NCBI RefSeq assembly: GCF_019457885.1
Contig: NZ_JAHZST010000001.1
Location: forward strand, 186,001 to 250,000
DNA length: 64,000 nucleotides
Direction of reading: 5' to 3'
Source: Shewanella nanhaiensis
GTDB lineage: Bacteria > Pseudomonadota > Gammaproteobacteria > Enterobacterales > Shewanellaceae
This document shows positions 58,105 through 64,000 of this stretch, in pieces. Below the pieces are notes generated by a model. It did no database searches. It saw nothing but the letters and a program-made list of their open reading frames with translations, and had not been told where the DNA came from. Position 1 is the stretch's first letter; every line of letters starts with the position of its first letter. Made by a program: the position numbers and the translations under genes.

Positions 58105-58479
58105 ATGATTAAAATACTAGCTACCTCTATCGCGCTTGCACTGACAGCTCCAGCTGCGGCATTTGAAATTCCTGCAACAGATTCTAATCAGTTACTTCTA
58201 TCTAATGTCCCCCATGTGAAATTTAAGCCACTGCAAACCGCTAACGTACCACATGTGAAGTTTAAACCACTGCAAACCGCTAACGTGCCTCATGTGAAGT
58301 TTAAGCCACTACAAACTGCTAACGTGCCTCATGTGAAGTTTAAGCCGCTACAAACTGCTAACGTGCCACATGTGAAATTTAAGCCGCTACAAACTGCTAA
58401 CGTGCCTCATGTGAAGTTTAAGCCACTACAAACTGCTAACGTGCCACATGTGAAATTCATCAACTCAATAACAGCTTAG
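58105..58479 (+). CDS. Secreted protein of seven 13-residue repeats, function unknown
   Basis: The 124-aa product has a Sec signal (MIKILATSIALALTAPAAAF), a 13-residue lead EIPATDSNQLLLS, then seven 13-residue units NVPHVKFKPLQTA. Six are identical and the last reads NVPHVKFINSITA, ending exactly at the stop. The mature protein is basic (two Lys per repeat, one His) and has no cysteine, so it is not a disulfide peptide. Repeats differ at DNA level only at synonymous third positions, apart from the last unit. I recognise no family. It has a good purine-rich ribosome site and is followed 17 bp on by the 39-codon ORF. Possibilities are a secreted peptide precursor, a fibre or a metal- or polyanion-binding protein. 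Confidence 0.85.
   Translation: MIKILATSIALALTAPAAAFEIPATDSNQLLLSNVPHVKFKPLQTANVPHVKFKPLQTANVPHVKFKPLQTANVPHVKFKPLQTANVPHVKFKPLQTANVPHVKFKPLQTANVPHVKFINSITA
58204..58476 (+). repeat. Seven tandem 39-bp in-frame repeats
   Basis: Each unit is 39 bp (13 codons), starting AAY GTN CCN CAT GTG. Units 1-6 encode identical residues and differ only at synonymous third positions; unit 7 diverges after codon 7. Perfect frame, no spacers and no direct-repeat ends exclude a CRISPR array. Confidence 0.95.
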
Positions 58480-58496
58480 GCTTAAGGAGAGACATT

Positions 58497-58616
58497 ATGT
58501 TTGATTCAATCATGAAAGCTCTTGGTCTTATTAACAAACCTGAGCGTAGAAGAGTGCAACTTCCTGAAGGATTAAATCACCTAGAGGTGATCCCAGCCAA
58601 AGTCTGGTGGCACTAG
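58497..58616 (+). CDS. 39-aa small protein downstream of the repeat peptide
   Basis: The frame starts at ATG 58497 behind AAGGAGAG, a near-ideal ribosome site, 17 bp after the repeat-peptide stop. It encodes a soluble-looking basic peptide with KPERRR in the middle and a C-terminus VIPAKVWWH. There is no signal peptide or membrane helix. The tail (VIPAKVWW) loosely recalls the V-P-x-V-K-F core of the repeats. A terminator follows 54 bp later, so the two genes form an operon. I know no family. Partner, immunity or regulatory roles are only guesses. Confidence 0.7.
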   Translation: MFDSIMKALGLINKPERRRVQLPEGLNHLEVIPAKVWWH

Positions 58617-58635
58617 ACCATTTAGTTAGAAAGCA

Positions 58636-58659
58636 TTCAGTTAAAAAGCATTAACTGAA
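58636..58659 (+). other. Hairpin after the 39-aa ORF
   Basis: TTCAGTTAA / TTAACTGAA is a perfect 9-bp stem with a 6-nt loop, between the stop and the terminator. It may protect the transcript end. Confidence 0.45.
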
Positions 58660-58669
58660 ATTAAAGACA

Positions 58670-58699
58670 AAAATGGAGCCATAGGCTCCATTTTTTTAT
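58670..58699 (+). terminator. Intrinsic terminator of the repeat-peptide operon
   Basis: The stem AAATGGAGCC / GGCTCCATTT with loop ATA is followed by TTTTATC. Confidence 0.92.
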
Positions 58700-58727
58700 C
58701 CGTTAGATTCAAAAATAGAACTTTAAA

Positions 58728-58934
58728 TTAGCATCGGATCTGGCTAGAGCCTTTTGTTGTGGCTTTTTTCATAGCAAATCGTTTGTGAGTATTTAACAGA
58801 GGATAACCCGCAGGCCCCAGTAGTAGGCCAACAACTGCCCAACGCTTCACCCCAAGTCCAGCCTGAAACGCAAGTTTTCCCATAACAAAACTCGACAACG
58901 GCAACACAGTGGCGATGAAAATTGATAGTAACAT
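58728..58934 (-). CDS. Small two-helix membrane protein, function unknown
   Basis: The 68-aa product has two hydrophobic segments (about 1-22 and 32-46) with a glycine-rich turn (VVGLLLGPAGYPLLNTHKR) and a basic C-terminus. Its start ATG 58934 lies in a region without a strong ribosome site, but the composition looks coding. It is convergent with the repeat-peptide operon. I recognise no family. Confidence 0.55.
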   Translation of the reverse strand: MLLSIFIATVLPLSSFVMGKLAFQAGLGVKRWAVVGLLLGPAGYPLLNTHKRFAMKKATTKGSSQIRC

Positions 58935-59107
58935 TTATCTAGAACCTCTCTAGTAGGGTCAACAGCAGATAAAAGAAGGCTAACCCTTGCATCCTCCTAG
59001 CAAATCTATACCAAGAGTTACAAGCTAACCTTAAAAACGGAATTATTTTACACTAAAGAGTATGGTGAAGAGAGTAAAATATAGGCTAAACAGTTCCTCT
59101 TACGTAT

Positions 59108-59133
59108 AAAAAAGCGGCAAATTATTGCCGCCA
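59108..59133 (-). terminator. Intrinsic terminator of fadIJ
   Basis: The stem GCGGCAA / TTGCCGC with a 4-nt loop is followed by six T on the minus strand, about 60 bp after the fadJ stop. Confidence 0.88.
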
Positions 59134-59191
59134 CTTTAGAGCTTAAAACTGACAGTCAGGTCCCTGCCAGACAAAAGCGTCAATTAAATGA

Positions 59192-61339
59192 CTAATCAAA
59201 GAACTTATCACCATCTTTGGCCATCTGTTTTAGCTGATCACAAGGTGTAAATCTATCACCAAACTCAGCCTGATAAGCTTCAAGCTTAGACACTAAAACA
59301 TCAGCGCCTAGTGTATCTATGTAGTGGAATGGGCCCCCCAAGAAAGGAGGGAAACCTATCCCAAAAATAGCGCCGATGTCACCATCTCTTGGTGAAGCGA
59401 TAATCCCCTCCTCTAAGCAACGAACGGCTTCATTAAGCATCTGCACAACACAGCGCTGTGACATTTCAGCAAGCTCGCTAGAATGCTCATTGCTATTTTC
59501 TGGTGTTCTTAATCCCAACACTCCGTAAACTGAGCTATCTACTTGCTTAGCCTTCTTCTTACTTTTACTGCCATAAAGGTAGAAGCCTTTGTTATTCTTA
59601 CGACCTTTACGCTCATCTGCCAATAACTTATCAAATGCGGCTGGCGCTAAAAAACGTGCTCCAAGCTCTCCCTCTAAAATGGGTGATATCTTAGCACCGA
59701 CATCAATGCCAACTTCATCTAATAACGTCATAGGTCCAACTGGGAAGCCAAACTTAACTAACGCCTTATCTAAGGCTTCAACAGATCTGCCTTCAAGAAG
59801 TAGTTGCGCTGCTTCGTTCATATACAGAGCTAAAATTCGATTCACATAAAAACCAGCACCATCTTGTACAACAATTGGCGTCTTACCTTGTTTACGTGCA
59901 AAAGCCACTGTCGTCGCAATAGTTTCGGCAGAGGTTTTCTTATGAGCAATAACCTCAACCAATGGCATCTTCTCTACCGGCGAAAAGTAGTGCAAACCGA
60001 TAACATTTTCAGGTCGACTCGCAGCTTGTGCTATTTGAGCAATTGGTAAAGAGGAGGTGTTCGATGCAAAAATGGTATTTTCGCCACATTCACGCTCAAC
60101 ATCTTTAACCATCTGGTGCTTAAGATTTAGATCTTCAAATACTGCTTCAACCACAATATCGGCATCTTTTATGCCTTTATACTCAGTAGTTGTCGTCATC
60201 AAGGACATAAGATTATCTCTCACTGCTGGCGTCATATGACGACGCTTTACTCCTTTATCCAATAACTTGTACGCATAGGAAAGTGCATTGCTTAGTCCCT
60301 GCTCACTGATATCTTTGACTCGAGCTGGGATCTTAGCCTTGGTCGTCGTCACGGAGGCAATACCGCCTCCCATCAACCCACCACCAAGTACCATCACCTT
60401 TTTGGCGCTCCGTGGCTTAGCATCACCAGCCCCACTCTCTTTTTTCATCTCCGTCGTGGCAAAAAAGATACTTCTTAATGCTTCAGACTCTTTTGAGACG
60501 ACAAGATCGGCAAAATGGCTAGCCTCAACCTCAAGCCCTTTGACTATGCCTTTAGCCATCCCTTGACGTACACAATCGATAATTTTAGCGGGTGCTGGAT
60601 AATTACCCTGTGTCTTCTTCTGTACCTGCTTACCTGCTTGGTCAAAAATAATACTACGGCCAGCATTCGTACCTTCAAGGACACGATTGATCATTGACAG
60701 TTTTGGTTTTGACGAGGCACGCTTGCCTTTCAATGCCATCTCTACCGCAGTTTGCAGTAGTATCGACTCTGGCACCATATCATCAATCAAACCCAGTTTA
60801 AGTGCCTGCTTTGGACGTAGCTGTTTACCCGTTAGCATCATATCCAGTGCCGATGTGATCCCAACTAGCCTAGGTAGCCTTTGTGTACCGCCACCACCAG
60901 GAAGGAGTCCTAACTGAACTTCAGGCACCCCCATCATGGTTTTACTGTTTAAACTACAGACACGCTGATGGCAAGCAAGAGCCAGCTCTAAACCGCCCCC
61001 CAAACAAGCGCCGTTAATGGCTGCAATAACAGGAATCGAGAGTGATTCAAGTTCATTGAAAACAATATGTCCCTGCTGAGAAAGCTGCTTTGCATCTGCA
61101 GCCGTTTCACAAGCATCCAACATTGAGATATCGGCGCCAGCAACAAAAGAGTCTTTTTTACCAGAGATAAGCACTAAGCCTTTAATGCTGCTATCACCCT
61201 TGATATCGGCTAACACTTGGCTAATCTCAGGTCCAAATTCGGCCCGCAGTGTATTCATACTCTCGCCAGGAACATCCATGGTCAGTACGGCAATGCCATC
61301 TTCACGTTTAGTTAAATTAAATGTCTTATCCATTACCAT
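59192..61339 (-). CDS. fadJ: Fatty-acid oxidation complex alpha subunit FadJ
   Basis: The 715-aa protein has an N-terminal enoyl-CoA hydratase (about 10-200; oxyanion motif INGACLGGGLELALACH) and a C-terminal 3-hydroxyacyl-CoA dehydrogenase (about 310-700; VMVLGGGLMGGGIASVT and LHYFSPVEKMPLVE). Together with FadI it degrades acyl-CoA in beta-oxidation. The open frame starts at ATG 61339, directly after the fadI stop; ATG 61333 has a better spaced GGAG and may be the true start, six bases later. Confidence 0.96.
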   Translation of the reverse strand: MVMDKTFNLTKREDGIAVLTMDVPGESMNTLRAEFGPEISQVLADIKGDSSIKGLVLISGKKDSFVAGADISMLDACETAADAKQLSQQGHIVFNELESLSIPVIAAINGACLGGGLELALACHQRVCSLNSKTMMGVPEVQLGLLPGGGGTQRLPRLVGITSALDMMLTGKQLRPKQALKLGLIDDMVPESILLQTAVEMALKGKRASSKPKLSMINRVLEGTNAGRSIIFDQAGKQVQKKTQGNYPAPAKIIDCVRQGMAKGIVKGLEVEASHFADLVVSKESEALRSIFFATTEMKKESGAGDAKPRSAKKVMVLGGGLMGGGIASVTTTKAKIPARVKDISEQGLSNALSYAYKLLDKGVKRRHMTPAVRDNLMSLMTTTTEYKGIKDADIVVEAVFEDLNLKHQMVKDVERECGENTIFASNTSSLPIAQIAQAASRPENVIGLHYFSPVEKMPLVEVIAHKKTSAETIATTVAFARKQGKTPIVVQDGAGFYVNRILALYMNEAAQLLLEGRSVEALDKALVKFGFPVGPMTLLDEVGIDVGAKISPILEGELGARFLAPAAFDKLLADERKGRKNNKGFYLYGSKSKKKAKQVDSSVYGVLGLRTPENSNEHSSELAEMSQRCVVQMLNEAVRCLEEGIIASPRDGDIGAIFGIGFPPFLGGPFHYIDTLGADVLVSKLEAYQAEFGDRFTPCDQLKQMAKDGDKFFD

Positions 61340-62650
61340 TTACTCCACTTCAACTATCATTGCCGCACCTAAACCACCCGCAGCACATGCGGTGGTCAGC
61401 CCCGTACCACCGCCGCGACGTTTAAGCTCGTTACACACTTGTGTTATCAATCTCGCTCCTGTCGCAGCAAACGGGTGACCATAAGCAAGGGAGCCACCCA
61501 ACACGTTAAATTTGCTCATATCTATCTCACCAATAGCGCGGTTACGACCTAACTTCTCCAGTGCAAACTTCTTCGAAGCAAACATTTTCATATTGGCAAG
61601 AGCTTGAGCGGCAAATGCTTCATGCATCTCAATCAATGTCAGATCTTCAAGCTCCATCCCCGCACGTTTAAGTGCTATCGGTGTCGCATAAGATGGTCCC
61701 ATCAACATATCTTCCCATACGTCAATGGCACTAAACGCGTAGCTTTTGATGTAACCAATCGGGTTATAGCCTAGTGCCTTAGCGCGGCTTTCACTCATCA
61801 ATAGAATCGCAGATGCACCATCTGTCAGCGGTGTACTTGTCGCAGCTGTAACTGTGCCGTGTTTACGGTCAAAAGCTGGTCTTAATTTGGCATAGGATTC
61901 GATAGAGGAGTTTTCGCGAATGTTATTGTCGCGATCGATAAAAGCTTTATAAGGTGGCACATGGGCTGTCATCACCTCTTGGGCCAGATTGCCGCTGTTC
62001 CAAGTTTCTGTCGCAAGAGAGTGAGAGCGGTGAGCGAGTGCATCTTGATCGGCTCGGCTAATGTTATAGGTTTTAGCCATCTGCTCAGCGGTTTGTCCCA
62101 TCGACAACCCTGTTGAATATTCAGCAACCGCAGGGGGAACAGGCAGTAGGTCTTTCAAACCAAGGCGACGGAAGATTGCCAGCTTTTGACCAAATGAGCG
62201 TGCCTTATTAAGATCTACCAACGCATGAGCTAACTTCTTTGACACGCCAATTGGCAAAACAGAGGATGAATCAGAACCACCAGCAATACCGATATCAATA
62301 TTGCCAGTCATGATAGATTCAGCCACATTAACTGTAGATTGAAAACTGGTCGCACAAGCTCGTGTCACACTGTATGCGTCAGTAGCGATATCCATGCCAG
62401 TGCCCAATACTATCTCACGGGCAATATTTGGCGCAGCCGGCATCTGAACCACCTGGCCATAAACCAGCTGCTGTATCTCTTTCGGGTCAAGCTCTGAACG
62501 TGAAAGCAGCTCATTGACAACCATCTTGCCCATATCTAATGCTGATACACCGTGAAATGCGGTGGCCTGCTTAGCAAAAGGGGTTCTCAACCCAGTTACT
62601 ATTGCAATACGATCGCCTTTTGCGTTCGTTACCTGTTGTCTGTCACTCAT
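61340..62650 (-). CDS. fadI: 3-ketoacyl-CoA thiolase FadI
   Basis: The 436-aa protein has the thiolase nucleophile in [11 protein letters not shown], the histidine in [16 protein letters not shown] and the C-terminal cysteine in [16 protein letters not shown]. It cleaves 3-ketoacyl-CoA. It is the first gene of the fadIJ operon, and its upstream region holds FadR- and PsrA-like sites. The start ATG is 62650. Confidence 0.97.
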   Translation of the reverse strand: MSDRQQVTNAKGDRIAIVTGLRTPFAKQATAFHGVSALDMGKMVVNELLSRSELDPKEIQQLVYGQVVQMPAAPNIAREIVLGTGMDIATDAYSVTRACATSFQSTVNVAESIMTGNIDIGIAGGSDSSSVLPIGVSKKLAHALVDLNKARSFGQKLAIFRRLGLKDLLPVPPAVAEYSTGLSMGQTAEQMAKTYNISRADQDALAHRSHSLATETWNSGNLAQEVMTAHVPPYKAFIDRDNNIRENSSIESYAKLRPAFDRKHGTVTAATSTPLTDGASAILLMSESRAKALGYNPIGYIKSYAFSAIDVWEDMLMGPSYATPIALKRAGMELEDLTLIEMHEAFAAQALANMKMFASKKFALEKLGRNRAIGEIDMSKFNVLGGSLAYGHPFAATGARLITQVCNELKRRGGGTGLTTACAAGGLGAAMIVEVE

Positions 62651-62749
62651 TTTTCACCCTCTTCTTATACGCCCCGACTCAATGCGGTCGACGATATTAT
62701 GTCCCTGCGGCTATCAATGAACCGAACCCGATAAAGATACATCACATAT

Positions 62750-62765
62750 AACAGGTCTGACCATT
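62750..62765. promoter_or_regulatory. Putative FadR operator
   Basis: AACAGGTCTGACCATT centres on GGTCTGACC, matching the FadR consensus GGTCNGACC. It lies about 100 bp upstream of the fadI start, fitting repression released by acyl-CoA. Confidence 0.7.
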
Positions 62766-62802
62766 AAAATGTGATCTGATTCTAACTTCTTACAGGCAAG
62801 TT

Positions 62803-62818
62803 TTAAACACTTGTTTGG
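62803..62818. promoter_or_regulatory. Putative PsrA-type operator
   Basis: TTAAACACTTGTTTGG contains AAAC-n4-GTTT, the core of PsrA sites that control beta-oxidation genes in Shewanella and Pseudomonas. It lies 153-168 bp upstream of fadI. This is weaker than the FadR match. Confidence 0.45.
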
Positions 62819-63073
62819 TTTTTAAACCGAAATTTATCTAAAAACACTATTATTAACAATGTTTAATGGAGTTTATTTGAAAGCTTATTGTCCTAGATAA
62901 ATTGATAATAATTAAGTAAATGTAGTTAGAGCGACAAATGCCTGTATCTCTAAGTCATACAATAGTGATGACTTTATACACTAATGGTAAATTGGCACTA
63001 GCCAAACCCTATGGGAATTTTTTACCATGTTGTTGGTCTATATCCAAACTAACTAAAATAACCGAGTAGCATC

Positions 63074-64000
63074 ATGCCTTTGAGTCGATTTCACGCATTA
63101 CGCGAATACCTGAACAAGGTCATTTTAGGACAACCCGTCCTGACCGAAAACCTGTTAATAGCACTAATTGCCGATGGACATTTACTCGTAGAGGGGCCTC
63201 CAGGCTTGGCAAAAACCCGCGCAGTTAAAGCCCTGTGTGATGGCGTAGAGGGAGACTTCCATCGCGTGCAGTTTACCCCAGATCTACTGCCTGCCGATCT
63301 TACCGGCACCGATATCTACCGCGCACAAACTTCAAGTTTTGAGTTTGAAGCAGGCCCTATCTTCCATAACCTGATTTTGGCCGATGAGATAAACCGAGCA
63401 CCAGCAAAAGTACAATCGGCACTGCTAGAAGCGATGGCTGAAGGTCAAGTCACCGTTGGAAAGAACAGCTACAAACTGCCTGAGCTATTTTTGGTGATGG
63501 CAACACAAAACCCATTAGAGAATGAGGGAACCTATCCACTTCCTGAAGCTCAGCTCGATCGATTCCTTATGCACCTTAATCTGGATTACCCCAGCGCTGA
63601 GACTGAATTTGAGATCATGCGTATGTCGCGCAAAGAGGCATTGAAACAAGATGCCCCCACGGTTGAACCCATCATTCAAAAAGATATCTTTGAAGCAAGA
63701 GATGAATCTCTAGAGCTCTACCTTGCTGAGCCGCTGGAGCACTATATCGTCGATATCATCATGGCTACCCGTCAGCCACAGAAGTTCAGCGATGAGCTAG
63801 CTTCTTGGCTCGAGTATGGTGTCAGCCCACGTGCTACTTTAGCGCTAGAGCGATGTGCGCGTGCCCGAGCTTGGCTATATGAGCGTGACTTTGTTTCACC
63901 TGAAGATATTCAAGCAGTTGCCCCCAACGTACTAAGGCATAGGCTGCTGTTGAGTTATCAGGCACAAGCGGAAGGGATCAGCAGTGATCATGTGATTAAC
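63074..64000 (+). CDS. MoxR-family AAA+ ATPase, 5' part (cut by window edge)
   Basis: The first 309 codons run from ATG 63074 to the window end without a stop. Features are the Walker A variant GPPGLAKTRAV (about 41-51), Walker B LILADEINRAPAKVQ, and ATQNPLENEGTYPLPEAQLDRF (about 139-160), all typical of MoxR. Such ATPases are chaperones that insert metals or activate partner proteins, usually encoded next to a vWA-domain protein, presumably beyond the edge. It is divergent from fadI, a known Shewanella arrangement. Confidence 0.94.
   Translation, partial: MPLSRFHALREYLNKVILGQPVLTENLLIALIADGHLLVEGPPGLAKTRAVKALCDGVEGDFHRVQFTPDLLPADLTGTDIYRAQTSSFEFEAGPIFHNLILADEINRAPAKVQSALLEAMAEGQVTVGKNSYKLPELFLVMATQNPLENEGTYPLPEAQLDRFLMHLNLDYPSAETEFEIMRMSRKEALKQDAPTVEPIIQKDIFEARDESLELYLAEPLEHYIVDIIMATRQPQKFSDELASWLEYGVSPRATLALERCARARAWLYERDFVSPEDIQAVAPNVLRHRLLLSYQAQAEGISSDHVIN

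Larger units (their letters stand above)
62651..63073. other. Divergent promoter region of fadIJ and moxR
   Basis: This 423-bp region holds a FadR-like site at 62750-62765 and a PsrA-like site near 62803-62818. The rest is AT-rich and I see no gene in it. Confidence 0.6.

Noticed and set aside
58204..58476. Possible CRISPR-like array
   Set aside because: The 39-bp units are contiguous without spacers, stay in frame and lie inside a gene with signal peptide and ribosome site.

Overview
The window is a chromosomal segment of a marine gammaproteobacterium, almost certainly Shewanella. The evidence is the gene order pdxB-asd-fimV/hubP-truA-folC-dedD-cvpA-purF, fabB divergent from mnmC, the aroC-prmB / smrB / sixA block, fadJ-fadI next to a moxR ATPase, and protein sequences that track the enterobacterial homologues closely. 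The DNA is moderately AT-rich and densely packed, with many intrinsic terminators. I saw no tRNA, rRNA, CRISPR array, prophage or transposase gene.

Layout. 1-0.5 kb: the first codons of topB (minus) and a divergent small membrane-protein gene behind a Fur-type palindrome. 0.5-6 kb: a response regulator with an HD-GYP phosphodiesterase domain, divergent from a large hybrid histidine kinase. 6-17.5 kb: a housekeeping run on the minus strand (purF, cvpA, dedD, folC, truA, hubP, asd, pdxB). 17.8-25 kb: a TPR-GGDEF cyclase, a periplasmic binding protein, queG and dodecin between two inverted copies of a ~267-bp repeat, and an exported M17 aminopeptidase. 24.9-26.7 kb: a complete luxR/luxI quorum-sensing pair with a lux-box palindrome. 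26.7-29.7 kb: a GMC oxidoreductase, a Tat-exported partner and a TlpA-like thioredoxin. 30-34.5 kb: an scs-type disulfide/copper-tolerance cluster. 34.9-43.3 kb: a CDGSH-glutamate synthase-like fusion, fabB, mnmC, and a two-component system divergent from a lipoprotein. 43.4-53.2 kb: spoU methyltransferase, yfcL, NAD-kinase-like, MFS, aroC, prmB, smrB, sixA and an M16 protease. 53.6-58.7 kb: a 1441-aa propeller-PAS-GGDEF-EAL protein, then a two-gene unit made of a secreted protein of seven exact-length 13-residue repeats and a 39-codon ORF. 59-64 kb: fadJ, fadI and the start of a moxR gene.

Themes. Signalling is heavy: three c-di-GMP turnover proteins, two phosphorelay modules and one acyl-homoserine-lactone circuit. 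Envelope redox is the second theme (scs cluster, TlpA, Tat/GMC). The most novel item is the repeat-peptide unit at 58.1-58.6 kb. Its seven 13-codon repeats differ almost only at synonymous positions, the last repeat ends exactly at the stop codon, and its ribosome site can pair with upstream RNA. The second is the inverted repeat pair around queG and dodecin, and the third is the luxI/luxR module, where every canonical family residue is present.
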